Of a stretch of DNA of 64,000 bases, positions 16,969 to 26,685 are shown piece after piece (the stretch's first letter is position 1; each line of letters begins with the position of its first letter). Position numbers and translations under genes: made by a program. The DNA is from Streptomyces sp. WM6386 (GTDB lineage: Bacteria > Actinomycetota > Actinomycetes > Streptomycetales > Streptomycetaceae), in assembly GCF_000972385.1 (NCBI RefSeq), contig NZ_JXTE01000005.1, forward strand, positions 62,001-126,000. The letters run 5' to 3'. The notes below the pieces were generated by a model. The model did no database searches. It saw only the letters and a list, made by a program, of their open reading frames with translations, and had not been told where the DNA came from.

Positions 16969-17670
16969 ATGCCGTACGAACCACCTACACACACTGTTGA
17001 GCGCTCCCTCCGTGCCACGACCGGAGCGAAGGTCATTGCCGGTGTCGACGAGGTGGGGCGCGGCGCGTGGGCCGGCCCCGTCACCGTCTGCGCGGCGATC
17101 ACCGGTCTGCGCCGCCCCCCCGAAGGCCTCACCGACTCCAAGCTGCTCACCGTCAAACGGCGCACCGCGCTCGACGTGGAGCTCCGAAAGTGGGTGACGT
17201 CGTACGCCCTCGGGCACGCCTCCCCGGAGGAGATCGACACCCTGGGCATGACGGCCGCTTTGCGACTGGCGGCGGTCCGGGCCCTGGAGGTCCTGCCGGT
17301 CCGGCCGGACGCCGTGATCCTCGACGGCAAGCACGACTATCTCGGGGTCCCCTGGAAGGTCCGCATGGTGATCAAGGGTGACCAGTCGTGCGTGGCTGTC
17401 GCGGCGGCCTCGGTGATCGCCAAGGTTCAGCGCGACAAAATGATGGCCGAACTGGGTATCGACCATGCAGACTTCGGATTTGCGGACAATGCCGGGTATC
17501 CGTCGCCCGTGCACAAGGCCGCGCTGGAGGAGCGGGGACCCACCCCGTACCACCGGATGTCGTGGGCGTATCTTGATGCGCTGCCCCAGTGGCGGCACCT
17601 CAAGAAGGCCCGCAGCTGGGCGGACGGGCGCGTTCCGGAGATCGAGGGCCAACTCGGATTCGATTTCTGA
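16969..17670 (+). CDS. rnhB: Ribonuclease HII
   Basis: Cuts RNA in RNA-DNA hybrids and removes misincorporated ribonucleotides. The family signature [17 protein letters not shown] at residues 22-38 holds the catalytic Asp-Glu pair, [11 protein letters not shown] supplies the next aspartate, and [21 protein letters not shown] and [10 protein letters not shown] are conserved. The 233-aa length is normal. TACGCT at 16955-16960 lies 8 nt before the ATG, so the message may be leaderless, though AAGGG could act as a weak ribosome site. It is not grouped with the TetR system before it. Confidence 0.95.
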   Translation: MPYEPPTHTVERSLRATTGAKVIAGVDEVGRGAWAGPVTVCAAITGLRRPPEGLTDSKLLTVKRRTALDVELRKWVTSYALGHASPEEIDTLGMTAALRLAAVRALEVLPVRPDAVILDGKHDYLGVPWKVRMVIKGDQSCVAVAAASVIAKVQRDKMMAELGIDHADFGFADNAGYPSPVHKAALEERGPTPYHRMSWAYLDALPQWRHLKKARSWADGRVPEIEGQLGFDF

Positions 17671-17737
17671 CCGTTCCGCTCGTACCTATGTGCCACCCGC
17701 CGACGCGAGTCGCACCAACGTTTGATAGAAGTCAGCC

Positions 17738-18376
17738 ATGCCTCTCCCTCCCGAGGAGCCTCAGATTCACGAGAGTGCCCAGGGTCCCCGCGCCACTTCG
17801 GCCAGTGGCCGTACCGCGCCGACCCCCCGTCCCGTACCCGGCCCCCGGCCCGCGGCGCATCCGCGTCCCGGCCGTCCCGGCCCCCTCCGGCCCTCGCCTC
17901 CGGTGCAACGCACGCCGCATGACGTGGCCGCCAAGCCCGGACCGTCGGGTCCGGCTGCCCACACCGCCGCCGCTCCCGCTCCGGCATCCCCGCAGATCCA
18001 GCTGATCCCGGCCTCCGCCGAAGGCGCGCTCGACGCAGCCGAGGAAGCCGTGGACCTGCTGCTGGATTCAGGTCGTGCCCCCGGCGAGGTGCTGGTGATC
18101 ACCACCGGCGAGCAGCACCCGTGGGCCACCCACGAGCTGACCTTCGGCGAAGCCTCCTACTGGGCCCAGCACGACGCTGGCGACGACGTCTTCTACGCCG
18201 ACGCCTCCGCAGTGGGCCGTGCCACCACACGCCCCGTGGTCGTGGTCGCCGTCAACAGCGGTCCCGACTCCTCTGCCGCGACCGTTCTGCCCCTGGCGCT
18301 TGGCCGGGCCGGCGCCCTGCTGATCGTCTGCGGCGACCCGCAGCAGATCAACTCGGTGCTGGGCGCGGGCGTCTGA
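17738..18376 (+). CDS. Conserved protein of unknown function with Pro/Ala-rich N-terminus
   Basis: I do not recognise a named family. Residues 1-~88 are Pro/Ala/Arg-rich and probably disordered. Residues ~88-212 form an alpha/beta segment: IQLIPASAEGALDAAEEAVDLLLDSG, VLVITTGEQHPWATHELTFGEASYW, VVVVAVNSGP and GALLIVCGDPQQINSVLGAGV. The last part recalls the end of nuclease/helicase proteins, but no catalytic motif is complete. Codon use is typical for the genome. The gene sits between rnhB and recQ, which is only suggestive of a DNA-related role. Confidence 0.7.
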   Translation: MPLPPEEPQIHESAQGPRATSASGRTAPTPRPVPGPRPAAHPRPGRPGPLRPSPPVQRTPHDVAAKPGPSGPAAHTAAAPAPASPQIQLIPASAEGALDAAEEAVDLLLDSGRAPGEVLVITTGEQHPWATHELTFGEASYWAQHDAGDDVFYADASAVGRATTRPVVVVAVNSGPDSSAATVLPLALGRAGALLIVCGDPQQINSVLGAGV

Positions 18377-18742
18377 GCCCGTTCGCGCACGTCCCGGGGA
18401 CGCGGGGTGACGCAGGCGCCGCTTCGGCGGCACCTGCGCAGCGGGGGTTTTGTCGTGCGCGGACGATCGTGGGGATGGTCCGCGCACGTCTCGTCCGCCC
18501 TCGCTCGAGTGCACCCTGAGGCTGTGGGGGAGTTGTGCCGTCGGCCCGCAGCGCAGGATCGGGGTGGGCCCGGCGATCGCTGGGCGCGCCGCCCGATGCT
18601 CCTCGCGTCCGCCCGTCGTACGCCGTACCAAGGCGCGTGCCGTTCGAAGCCGTATGCCGTGCGCGGCTGATCGCGAAGCGAACCGGAGCGATCCGTAGGC
18701 ATGCTCAACCGGACCGCTCCATAGGCTCGGGACCGGAGCGTT
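18377..18742. other. Intergenic stretch with no visible gene
   Basis: A stem-loop follows the upstream gene near 18412-18440 (GCAGGCGCCG, CTTC loop, imperfect complement). The segment ACCGGAGCG occurs twice (near 18680 and 18732). No coding frame looks real. Confidence 0.4.
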
Positions 18743-18775
18743 CCCCGACCTCTGATCCGCAAGGGTCGGTCGGGG
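18743..18775. terminator. Hairpin downstream of the minus-strand unknown gene
   Basis: CCCCGACC at 18743-18750 pairs with GGTCGGGG at 18768-18775, and an outer GAGC/GCTC pair (18736-18739 and 18777-18780) extends it. It lies between two converging genes and just past the stop of the minus-strand gene. Confidence 0.6.
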
Positions 18776-18790
18776 TGCTCCGGTGGTTCT

Positions 18791-19426
18791 TCAGCGGGCT
18801 GCCGCGCGGCGCAGGACTTCCGAGGCGGCACCGCCGGTGCGGGGCAGCGCGGGCGGCGCCTGGGAGAGGGCGAAGGGCTCCGGTATCGAGTCGGAGTTGG
18901 GCCGGCGGCCGCCGCGGCCCTCGCCGAGAACCTGCCAGCCGTCACGGGTCAGCGTGATGTACGCGCCACAGCGCAGCCCGTGCAGCGTGCAGGCGTCCCG
19001 CAGGCCCCACATCCACGCGCCGTCCTCTTGCGTCCAACGCGCGTCGCCATCCCGGCAGTAGAGCAGCACGGCGGTGCGCACCGGAGTGCGGCGCCGCAGG
19101 TCGTGCGGGATGACCCGGCGCAGCTGTGCGAGCAGCGTGTTGCGGAACATCCAGCCGTCGGCAGGGGCCGGGCGTCGGGTGAACGAGGCACTCGCGCACA
19201 GCCGCTCGTCCGGATCGAGCACGGCCACGATCGCGGTCGCCGGCTTCGGGCGATGCCGGGAGTGCAGTCCGCTGACGACCTCCCGGGGGTTGCGCAGCAG
19301 GGGAATTCCGGCTGCGGCCCACTCCGCGGGTTCGAGCATGCGGGTCAGCGGGTTGTTGGATGCGGCGGACAGGTCGGCAGACGTCGACGTGGATGCCGCG
19401 GAGGACGGAGCGAATCCGAAGGTCAC
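18791..19426 (-). CDS. Conserved Streptomyces protein of unknown function
   Basis: The 211-aa product has a Ser/Ala-rich N-terminus and a compact domain: LEPAEWAAAGIPLLRNPREVVSGLHSRHRP, ATAIVAVLDPDERLCASASF, a basic RNTLLAQLRRVIPHDLRRRTPVRTAVLLYCRDGD, then GLRDACTLHGLRCGAYITLTRDGWQVL. I do not recognise the family; the alternating strands and helices are compatible with a small alpha/beta enzyme or sensor. The GTG at 19426 has AGGGAGGACC directly upstream, a strong ribosome site, which rules out the longer open frame. It lies downstream of recQ on the same strand but 313 nt away, so it has its own promoter. Confidence 0.75.
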   Translation of the reverse strand: MTFGFAPSSAASTSTSADLSAASNNPLTRMLEPAEWAAAGIPLLRNPREVVSGLHSRHRPKPATAIVAVLDPDERLCASASFTRRPAPADGWMFRNTLLAQLRRVIPHDLRRRTPVRTAVLLYCRDGDARWTQEDGAWMWGLRDACTLHGLRCGAYITLTRDGWQVLGEGRGGRRPNSDSIPEPFALSQAPPALPRTGGAASEVLRRAAAR

Positions 19427-19656
19427 GGTCCTCCCTTCGGCTACGCGCCCACACTGCGGGCGGGGTCGGATTCGGGGGAACGCACGCCGCAGCAGAGCCC
19501 TACCGGACCACGGGCGAGCCGTGCGGGGAGCGGACCTCAATTCTTCCTGTCGAACTTGGTTGCGGCAACGAGCAATTGGGGCCACCGACCGGAATCTGCC
19601 GGTGTGTGGTTTATATCCCTACCCGGCGAAGTGCCGTGTGACGCCCGGGACATCCG
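19427..19656. other. Upstream region of the minus-strand unknown gene
   Basis: No gene is seen. The AT-rich spot at about 19605-19625 (TTTATATCCCTACC) gives a TAGGGAT-like -10 on the minus strand and may hold the promoter of the downstream unknown gene. Confidence 0.35.
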
Positions 19657-19675
19657 CGCACCTCAGAGAGGTGCG
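19657..19675 (-). terminator. Hairpin after recQ
   Basis: CGCACCTC at 19657-19664, a 3-nt AGA loop and GAGGTGCG at 19668-19675 form a perfect 8-bp stem about 65 nt past the recQ stop. Confidence 0.62.
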
Positions 19676-19739
19676 GACTCCTGAGGTACCAGGCAGATGG
19701 TGTGTGCCGCCGGAGGCCGGGTTCCGCGACGCGGTGTCA

Positions 19740-21905
19740 TCAACCCTGTACGGCCAGCACCAGCGGCAACACCCCCTGCGCACCGGCCCGCCGGAGCATC
19801 CGGGCGACCACCGCGAGGGTCCAGCCCGTCTCGGTGAAGTCGTCCACGAGGAGGACGGGACCCCCGGCTTCGGCCAGCGCGGCGGACAGGGCGGCCGGCA
19901 CAACGAGGGCTCCGTCGAGTGCCTTGAGGCGCTGGGCGCTGTTGCTCCGGGACAGCGGGGGCGCCTCGCCCGCGTACTCCACCGACCCCAGAAGTGGCAG
20001 TCGACCGACCTCCGCGATGCGCGCACCGAGGGAGTTGATCAGCTGAGGCCGGGTGCGCGAGGGGATGGTGACGACACCGACGGGCCGTGACTGGGCGTCC
20101 GGTGTCCCCGGAGCCCAGCCGCCCGGGCCCCTGGCCCAGTCGGTCAGCACGCCCACGACCGCCTTCGCGATGTCGTCGGGCACCGGACCGTCCGGGGCCT
20201 GGGGGGCGAACATCGGTCGTAGCCTGTTTCCCCATCCGATGTCCGACAGGCGGCCCAACGCCCGTCCGGGTGAGGTCTGTTCGCCTGCGGGAATGCGACC
20301 CTTCAGCTCGACACCGATCGCCGGCAGCCCGGTCGGCCACATGCGGCGCGGCTCGACCTCGACACCCGCCCGGCCCAGGTCGACGCGTGCGGCGTCCAGT
20401 GCGGCCGTCGACGTGTCCGCGGTGAAGCGCGTGCCCGCGCAGTTGTCGCAGCGTCCGCACGGCTTGGCCCCCTCGTCGTCCAGTTGGCGCTGCAGGAACT
20501 CCATCCGGCAGCCCGTCGTGGACGCGTACTCGCGCATCGCCTGCTGTTCGGCCTTGCGCTGCCGGGCGACCCATTCGTACCGCCCCGCGTCGTAGGCCCA
20601 CGGCTCCCCGGTGGCGACCCAGCCGCCCTTGACCCGGTGCACCGCCCCGTCCACGTCCAGGACCTTGAGCATGGTCTCCAGCCGGGAACGGCGCAGCTCC
20701 ACCAGCGGCTCCAGCGCGGGCAGCGACATCGGTCCGGTCGCGCGGGTGAGGACGTCGAGCGTGCGGCGCACGAGGTCCTCAGAGGGGAAGGCGAGAGAGG
20801 CGAAGTACTCCCAGATCGCCTCGTCCTCCTTGCCCGGCAGGAGGAGCACCTCGGCGTGTTCGACGCCGCGTCCGGCGCGGCCCACCTGCTGGTAATAGGC
20901 GATGGGGGAGGAGGGCGAGCCCAGGTGGACCACGAAGCCGAGATCGGGCTTGTCGAAGCCCATGCCCAGGGCGGAGGTGGCGACCAGGGCCTTGACCCGG
21001 TTGGCCAGCAGGTCGTCCTCGGCCTGCTGACGGTCGGCGTTCTCCGTCTTGCCCGTGTACGAGGTGACGGTGTGGCCCCGTTGCCGGAGGAAGGCGGTGA
21101 CCTCCTCGGCGGCGGCCACGGTGAGGGTGTAGATGATGCCGGAGCCCGGCAGTTGGTCCAGGTGGTCGGCCAGCCAGGCCATCCGGTGCGCGGCATCCGG
21201 TAGCGGCAGGACGGCCAGACTCAGGCTCTCGCGGTCCAGCGGGCCGCGCAGGACCAGGGCGTCCGAGGTGGCCCCGGTGCCGAGCTGCTCGGCCACGTCG
21301 GCGGTCACGCGCGCGTTGGCGGTGGCGGTCGTCGCCAGCACGGGGACGCCGGGCGGGAGGTCGGCGAGCATGGTGCGCAGCCGCCGGTAGTCCGGGCGGA
21401 AGTCGTGGCCCCAGTCGGAGATGCAGTGGGCCTCGTCCACCACGAGGAGTCCGGTCGCGGCGGCCAGCTTGGGCAACACCTGGTCGCGGAAGTCAGGGTT
21501 GTTCAGCCGCTCGGGGCTGACGAGCAGGACGTCGACCTCGCCGGCCGCGATCTCTGCTTGGACCGTGTCCCACTCCTCTGTGTTGGAGGAGTTGATGGTC
21601 CGTGCGTGGATGCCGGCGCGGGCCGCGGCGTCGACCTGGTTGCGCATCAGCGCGAGAAGCGGCGAGACGATCACGGTGGGGCCGCTGCCCCGGGAGCGCA
21701 GCAGCGACGTCGCCACGAAGTACACCGCGGACTTGCCCCAGCCCGTGCGTTGTACGACGAGGGCCCGCCGTCCGTCGGCCACCAGCGCCTCGATCGCCCG
21801 CCACTGGTCCTCCCGCAGCCTGGCCGTGCCCGTGGGGTCCCCGACGAGACGGGCGAGAACCGCGTCGGCGGCCACTCGGAGATCGGCGTTGCTCGTGTGC
21901 TCCAT
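19740..21905 (-). CDS. recQ: RecQ-family DNA helicase with C-terminal phosphoribosyltransferase-like domain
   Basis: 3'-5' DNA helicase of 721 aa. Seen: [14 protein letters not shown] as Walker [16 protein letters not shown] as the DEAH box with the RecQ aromatic loop, [18 protein letters not shown] and QQVGRAGRG as motifs V and VI, and a four-cysteine zinc site ([21 protein letters not shown]). There is no HRDC domain. Instead the last ~130 residues carry [21 protein letters not shown] near 684-704, which matches the PRPP-binding loop of phosphoribosyltransferases. The start chosen (ATG 21905) lies 6 nt from a damage-type -10 and has no ribosome site, so it is probably leaderless. A much longer upstream open frame was rejected. 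Confidence 0.9.
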   Translation of the reverse strand: MEHTSNADLRVAADAVLARLVGDPTGTARLREDQWRAIEALVADGRRALVVQRTGWGKSAVYFVATSLLRSRGSGPTVIVSPLLALMRNQVDAAARAGIHARTINSSNTEEWDTVQAEIAAGEVDVLLVSPERLNNPDFRDQVLPKLAAATGLLVVDEAHCISDWGHDFRPDYRRLRTMLADLPPGVPVLATTATANARVTADVAEQLGTGATSDALVLRGPLDRESLSLAVLPLPDAAHRMAWLADHLDQLPGSGIIYTLTVAAAEEVTAFLRQRGHTVTSYTGKTENADRQQAEDDLLANRVKALVATSALGMGFDKPDLGFVVHLGSPSSPIAYYQQVGRAGRGVEHAEVLLLPGKEDEAIWEYFASLAFPSEDLVRRTLDVLTRATGPMSLPALEPLVELRRSRLETMLKVLDVDGAVHRVKGGWVATGEPWAYDAGRYEWVARQRKAEQQAMREYASTTGCRMEFLQRQLDDEGAKPCGRCDNCAGTRFTADTSTAALDAARVDLGRAGVEVEPRRMWPTGLPAIGVELKGRIPAGEQTSPGRALGRLSDIGWGNRLRPMFAPQAPDGPVPDDIAKAVVGVLTDWARGPGGWAPGTPDAQSRPVGVVTIPSRTRPQLINSLGARIAEVGRLPLLGSVEYAGEAPPLSRSNSAQRLKALDGALVVPAALSAALAEAGGPVLLVDDFTETGWTLAVVARMLRRAGAQGVLPLVLAVQG

Positions 21906-21911
21906 GCGTCC

Positions 21912-21934
21912 ATACAACAGGACGCCACTGACAA
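21912..21934 (-). promoter_or_regulatory. RecA-independent damage promoter (PafBC-type) of recQ
   Basis: On the minus strand TTGTCAGTG (plus 21926-21934), exactly 8 nt, then TTGTAT (plus 21912-21917), which is the consensus except for one base in the -10. The ATG follows 6 nt later. The 10-base string TTGTCAGTGG is shared with dinG. Confidence 0.68.
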
Positions 21935-22079
21935 TCCGGGCCCGGACGGCTCGGGGCGGGGGTGCTGGGTGGAGGCGCCTGTGGACGGGGTGTCGCGGTC
22001 GAGACCGAATTGACGTGTCCCTGGTCGGGGTTATCCACAGGGCGAAGCGGAACTTCATGATCCGCGAGATTGTCTGCGC

Positions 22080-23585
22080 ATGACGAACCACAGCGAAACG
22101 ACTGGATCCCCCGAAAACGGCGACGCGGCGGGACAGGAGCCGCGCGCACCCCACGGTGCGCAGGGCGGGCATGCGACGCCCATGGGCCACCTCGACTGCA
22201 CCACGTACGACGGCCACGGCGCCGAGCATCAGGTGACGCTGCGCACCCCGGCCGAACTGGCCGACGCCCTGCCGTATCTGCTCGGATACCGCCCCGAGGA
22301 CAGCATCGTCCTGGTCGCCCTCCATGACAGGGGCGGACGGGGCCGCTTCGGGGGCCGGGCCCGGCTCGGCATCCCCGGCAGCGCCGACGACTGGCCCGCC
22401 GTGGCGCGACAGCTGGCCCACGGGCTGGTCACCGGCAGTGAACGCAGGGGAGCCCGGCCCGAGCAGATGGTCGCCTACCTCTGTCAGGAGCCCGGGAAGG
22501 GCGAGTCCGGCAGGCAGGTGATGGAGCGCCTGAGGGGCCTCGCCCAGAAGCTGCGCGTCGAGTGCGGCCTCCTCGACGTACCGGTGATCGAGGCGCTGTG
22601 CATTTCGGACGGCCGCTTCTGGTCCTACTGCTGCGGAAGCGAGGAATGCTGCCCGCCCGAGGGGGAGGCGATGGGCCTGCCCGGTACGTCCGTCCTGGCG
22701 GCAGCCGCCACCTACGCCGGGCTCCAGGTGCGCGGCACCCTCAGGGAGTTGCGGGGCAGGCTGCTGCCCTGGGAAAATGCTTCCGCCCTGGCTCAGGAGA
22801 TCGCCCTGGACACGGGCAGTATGGCGATCGTCCCGAGGATCCTCGACGGCGCGAGCCGTACGGGCGTGGCAGAGGAGACGCTGCAGCTGGCGAGGCAGCT
22901 CATGCAGCGTTACGCGCTGGCTCCGGCCGTGTCCGGCACGCTCACGGAGGATCTCCGCGACGATCAATTGCTCGACCACGACGAGGCCGCCACGCTCATT
23001 CTCGGTCTGCAGGACCGCACCACTCGCGACCGCGCGGCCGAGTGGATGGAGGGCGACGAGGCCGTCCTCGCACTCCGGCTGTGGCGGGCACTGGCCCGGC
23101 GCTGTGTCGGCCCGTACGGCGAACACGCCGCCGCACCGCTCACCCTTGCCGGGTGGGTCGCCTGGTCCACCGGCGACGACCTGGAGGCCAGGGAGGCCTT
23201 GGCCATGGCGCTCGGCGCGGACCCCGACTACCTCTTCGCGCGGTTGCTGCACCAGGCCTGCAACGAGGGCCTGGACCCGGAGTCGATCCGCCGCTGTCTG
23301 CGCGCGGAACGGGGGGACAGGGAACAGCCGGACTCCGGAAGTCCGGAGGGCCTGGACGCGGACGACGTGGACGGACCTGCATCCTGCGCCCCACCGGCTA
23401 CCGGACGCCGACGCAGGACGCGATCCGGTGACGCCGCGGACGCCGGCGGGCAGGGACCCGGAGTGAACGGTTCCCGTCCTCGTGCGTCGGCGGCGGGAGG
23501 CGCGAGGCCGCTGGCCGCGCGGGTGAACCGCACGCGGAAGAGGGCGGTGCGGAGTCGGGGCGGTGACACCGACGGGGACGTGTGA
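22080..23585 (+). CDS. DUF4192 domain protein
   Basis: Actinobacterial family of unknown function. The DUF4192 start is clear: [35 protein letters not shown] (about 52-86), followed by [28 protein letters not shown]...CCPPEG with a cysteine cluster, and a TPR-like acid-rich repeat region [35 protein letters not shown] near 345-380. The C-terminal ~110 residues are Arg/Gly/Pro-rich and disordered. It starts 174 nt from the divergent recQ gene. No enzyme motif is visible. Confidence 0.85.
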   Translation: MTNHSETTGSPENGDAAGQEPRAPHGAQGGHATPMGHLDCTTYDGHGAEHQVTLRTPAELADALPYLLGYRPEDSIVLVALHDRGGRGRFGGRARLGIPGSADDWPAVARQLAHGLVTGSERRGARPEQMVAYLCQEPGKGESGRQVMERLRGLAQKLRVECGLLDVPVIEALCISDGRFWSYCCGSEECCPPEGEAMGLPGTSVLAAAATYAGLQVRGTLRELRGRLLPWENASALAQEIALDTGSMAIVPRILDGASRTGVAEETLQLARQLMQRYALAPAVSGTLTEDLRDDQLLDHDEAATLILGLQDRTTRDRAAEWMEGDEAVLALRLWRALARRCVGPYGEHAAAPLTLAGWVAWSTGDDLEAREALAMALGADPDYLFARLLHQACNEGLDPESIRRCLRAERGDREQPDSGSPEGLDADDVDGPASCAPPATGRRRRTRSGDAADAGGQGPGVNGSRPRASAAGGARPLAARVNRTRKRAVRSRGGDTDGDV

Positions 23586-23663
23586 GCGGGTGCAACTGGT
23601 GGGCAGGTCTATGCCGGTGCCCAAGGTTCTCGGGATGTCCGGACCTGAGCCCTCGGTACGTCC

Positions 23664-23761
23664 GCACGCCCGCCCACGTTGCTGGCCAGGGGCCTTGGCG
23701 GACCCGGACACCGCCCTTCAGCACGTCAGCCCACATCGGCGTCCAAGGGCCGTGGCCGACC
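23664..23761. repeat. Two degenerate 57-bp direct repeats
   Basis: The ~41-nt core starting at 23664 (GCACGCCCGCCCAC ... GGGCCTTGGCGGACC) recurs 57 nt later at 23721 (GCACGTCAGCCCAC ... GGGCCGTGGCCGACC) with roughly three quarters identity. They lie in the 338-nt gap (23586-23923) before the debranching-enzyme gene, where no gene of its own is visible. The role is unknown. Confidence 0.5.
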
Positions 23762-23923
23762 GGACCCCCGACTTCTGGATGCGGCCGACCTGACACCCGC
23801 CGCCAATCGGTCGGCTCGGCCCGTCACAGGCGTGACCCCGAGGAGGCCTGCTCCGTTCACCTGAGTGGCGGAACGCCTGGACGGGCCTTGCCGGTGTGCC
23901 GCTCAGGCCGTTCAGGAACCTCC

Positions 23924-26557
23924 ATGCCGACGCCGACCACGCCCGAGGCGCACAGAGCGCAGAAGAAGCCGCCCATGTATCAGCCGACTCCGCCCTCCAC
24001 CGTCGACGACAACCGCTCCGCCGCGGGCGGGCCAGGGCCGCAGACCGGCCTGCCACCGCACGTGGACGCCGCCGACCGGCACGAACGGGAAGGTCCGAGT
24101 GGCCCCTCTGCCTCCTCCGGCCAGGACCGATACGCGTCCACGTCGTCCGAGGGGGTGCCTTCCGCCTGGCCGACGGGACGGGTCGCACGTCCTCGTCCGA
24201 TGACGGCTCCGAGCCAACTCCACTCATCGGAGGCGCACCCGGACGGCCACCCGGGTTCTGCGATGCCTCCGGCCTCGGTGCTCTCCTGGGAGGCGAACCC
24301 TGACGGCCGCCCTGGTCCTGCGATGCCCTCGGCCACACGCCCCTCGTGGGAGGCCGACCCGGCCGATCGCCCCAGCCAGGCGAGGGAGCCGGGCCCGCCC
24401 GCCTTGAGGGAGGAGAACCCGTCCTTTCTGTCAGGCTCGTCCCCCGCCCGATCGGCAGGTCGGCCGCACCACTCAGGTCCGTCGGCCGGCGAAAGGCCCA
24501 CCTCTCCGCCTCCCACGGGTCACCGCTCGGCACCACTCCAGCCCACCGGCCAGTCAGGTGGCCCGCCCGCTTCACCTGGTCGTGGCAGCCCCCTTCCACC
24601 CCGCCGCCCCGTCGACCTGCCGGCCACCCACACCGCCCTCATCTGCGTCGCTCTCCCGGGCCTCGCGATCTCCACGGAACAGGGGCAGTTGACCGGGCGG
24701 GGGCTGGAGGGGTTCTACCGAGCCGGTCGACGCGTGCTGTCCCGTTGCCAGGTCCGAGTGGCCGGACGCGAACCCGTCGCGGTCCAGTCGCGCATGACCA
24801 CGGCCGACAGCGCCCGTTTCCTGGGAACCGTTCGGACCTCCGCGCACACGGGCCCGGACCCGGACGTCGTCGTCGAGCGCGTCCGTCACGCGGACGGCAC
24901 GGAGCGGATCACTCTGTACAGCGCGGCCCTGCGCCCGCTGCGCCTACCGGTCGAGGTGGCTCTCGGAACGGACCTGGCCGACCTGGGGGCGATCGCGAGC
25001 GGCACCCCCGGACCCGAACTGCCCGCGAGCGTCCACGACTCCGGCCTGCGCTGGTCCTCTCCCGCCGGCAACTCGTCGATCACGGCGAACCCGCAGCCCA
25101 CCGACGCGCTGGCCTCGGCCGGGTTACTGCGCTGGGAGTTCGTCCTGCCCCCGGGAGGCAGTACGAGCGTGGAACTGCGGGTCCGACCGGACAGTGCGGG
25201 GCCGGTGCGGGCCGTGGGCCGGGCGGTGACGAGTCCCCTCGCTCCCGCACGGGCGGCGGGCGACGATCCCCGAGTCCGGGAACTGCTCCGGACGAGCATC
25301 GAGGACCTCCAGGCGCTGCTCCTGCGGGACCCCGCACATCCCACCGACACATACCTGGCCGCCGGAGCCCCCTGGCGCTGCGGCCTGGCCCCGGCCGAGG
25401 CGCTTGCCGCGGCCCGAATGCTCCTGCCACTCGGTACCCGGCTCGCCGCGGGCACCCTGCGCACCCTTGCCCGCACCCAACTCCGGGGCCCGGGAGAGCA
25501 GTCCGGCATGATTCCCGGGCCCAGACGCGACGCGGGCACTCACCTCCCGCCGAGCTGTACCGGTACGGAAGCCACGCTGCTCTTCCCGGTGCTCCTCGCG
25601 GAGGCCCGCCGCTGGGGACTTCCCGATCCCGACACGGAAGAACTGCTGCCCACGGCCGAACGCTGTCTGACCTGGCTGCGGACCACCGTGGGCGACGCCC
25701 CCTACCTGAGCGACCCCCAGCCCGCCGGCCCGGTCCGTTGCGAGACACAGGCTCATGCCCATCGCGCCGCGCTGCTCGGCGCCGATCTGTTGGACGCCTG
25801 CGGCAGACCGGGCGGTGCCGGGCTGCGGCAATGGGCCCAGGAACAGCGGACCGCCTTCCGGGAGGAGTTCTGGATCGACGACCTGGGCGGTGGCCGGCCC
25901 GCGGCCGCCCGCGCTCCGGACGGCCGACTCGTGCCACACCTGGGCGCGGCAGCCGTCCACCTCCTCGACACGGGTCTGCTGGGCGGGGGTGAGCGGGCGT
26001 CCGGGCTGCTCGACAAGGTGCAGACCGAACAGCTGGCCCGGCTGCTCGGCGGCCCCGCCATGGACTCGGGCTGGGGATTACGCGGTCTGGGTGCAAAAGA
26101 GACGGGGTACAACCCGTTCGGCCACCGCGGGGGAGCCGTGCGCACCCACGAGACGGCCGTAGCCTGCGCCGGTCTGGCCGCCGCCGGCTACGAGAAGGAG
26201 GCGGCCTCTCTGCTGCGGGGCACACTGGCGGCGGCCGAGGCCTTCGGCCACCGGCTGCCCGACATGTACGCGGGGGAGCAGCGAACCGACGGGAGCGCCC
26301 CCGTCCCGCATCCGGCGGCGTGCCGGCCCGCGGCCACGGCGGCGGCAGCGGGCGTGCTGCTGCTGACCACACTCGCGGGCATCCGGCCCGACGCCCCTGC
26401 CGGGACCGTCACCCTGCGCCCGGTGCGCAGTGCACCGCTGGGCGAGATCGTCCTGACCGGACTGCGGATCGCGGGTGCCCCGTTCTCCGTACGGGTCGGC
26501 CGCCTGGGCCTCGCCATGGTCGAGGAGGCTGCCGACGGGCTGCAACTAGGCGTGTGA
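23924..26557 (+). CDS. Glycogen debranching enzyme-like glycoside hydrolase
   Basis: Likely acts on alpha-1,6 or related glucan linkages. Residues ~235-420 resemble the N-terminal domain of amylo-alpha-1,6-glucosidase family proteins (ICVALPGLAISTEQGQLTGRGLEGFYRAGRRVLSR.QV.V.G.EP). Residues ~470-870 have the (alpha/alpha)6 features YLAAGAPWRCGLAPAEALAAARMLLPLG, AHAHRAALLGADLLDACG and GWGLRGLGAKETGYNPFGHRGGAVRTHETAVACAGLA. The first ~230 residues are a Pro/Ser-rich extension with three near repeats of about 22 residues (EAHPDGHPG, EANPDGRPG, EADPADRPS). The ATG is chosen for CAGGAACC upstream. The 877-aa length is longer than the usual ~680-720 because of the extension. Confidence 0.8.
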   Translation: MPTPTTPEAHRAQKKPPMYQPTPPSTVDDNRSAAGGPGPQTGLPPHVDAADRHEREGPSGPSASSGQDRYASTSSEGVPSAWPTGRVARPRPMTAPSQLHSSEAHPDGHPGSAMPPASVLSWEANPDGRPGPAMPSATRPSWEADPADRPSQAREPGPPALREENPSFLSGSSPARSAGRPHHSGPSAGERPTSPPPTGHRSAPLQPTGQSGGPPASPGRGSPLPPRRPVDLPATHTALICVALPGLAISTEQGQLTGRGLEGFYRAGRRVLSRCQVRVAGREPVAVQSRMTTADSARFLGTVRTSAHTGPDPDVVVERVRHADGTERITLYSAALRPLRLPVEVALGTDLADLGAIASGTPGPELPASVHDSGLRWSSPAGNSSITANPQPTDALASAGLLRWEFVLPPGGSTSVELRVRPDSAGPVRAVGRAVTSPLAPARAAGDDPRVRELLRTSIEDLQALLLRDPAHPTDTYLAAGAPWRCGLAPAEALAAARMLLPLGTRLAAGTLRTLARTQLRGPGEQSGMIPGPRRDAGTHLPPSCTGTEATLLFPVLLAEARRWGLPDPDTEELLPTAERCLTWLRTTVGDAPYLSDPQPAGPVRCETQAHAHRAALLGADLLDACGRPGGAGLRQWAQEQRTAFREEFWIDDLGGGRPAAARAPDGRLVPHLGAAAVHLLDTGLLGGGERASGLLDKVQTEQLARLLGGPAMDSGWGLRGLGAKETGYNPFGHRGGAVRTHETAVACAGLAAAGYEKEAASLLRGTLAAAEAFGHRLPDMYAGEQRTDGSAPVPHPAACRPAATAAAAGVLLLTTLAGIRPDAPAGTVTLRPVRSAPLGEIVLTGLRIAGAPFSVRVGRLGLAMVEEAADGLQLGV

Positions 26558-26569
26558 CCTCGTACGACG

Positions 26570-26587
26570 TGCCGCCGCGCGGCGGCA
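26570..26587. terminator. Perfect palindrome after the debranching-enzyme gene
   Basis: TGCCGCCGCGCGGCGGCA, an 18-bp perfect palindrome, lies 12 nt past the stop codon. It can form a short stem with a tight loop and may end transcription. Confidence 0.45.
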
Positions 26588-26656
26588 GGGAGGACGGTGG
26601 CACCCGCTCGAGCCGCAGTGGATCAGACATCGATGCGGCCAACGAAGGGAGTGTTT

Positions 26657-26679
26657 ATCGTCAGGCAGACGACTATGAT
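26657..26679 (+). promoter_or_regulatory. Leaderless promoter of the NUDIX-HTH gene with imperfect inverted repeat
   Basis: TATGAT at 26674-26679 is a near-consensus -10 that ends 6 nt before the ATG. It is preceded by ATCGTC-AGGCA-GACGAC at 26657-26673, an inverted repeat with one mismatch that would place a bound regulator against the -10. This may be a self-operator of the NUDIX-winged-helix protein. Confidence 0.5.
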
Positions 26680-26685
26680 CGCCGC

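Noticed and set aside
21906..23711. N-terminal extension of the recQ frame to 1323 codons
   Set aside because: It runs antisense through the DUF4192 gene, lacks a ribosome site, and the ATG at 21905 gives a normal RecQ N-terminus next to a promoter.
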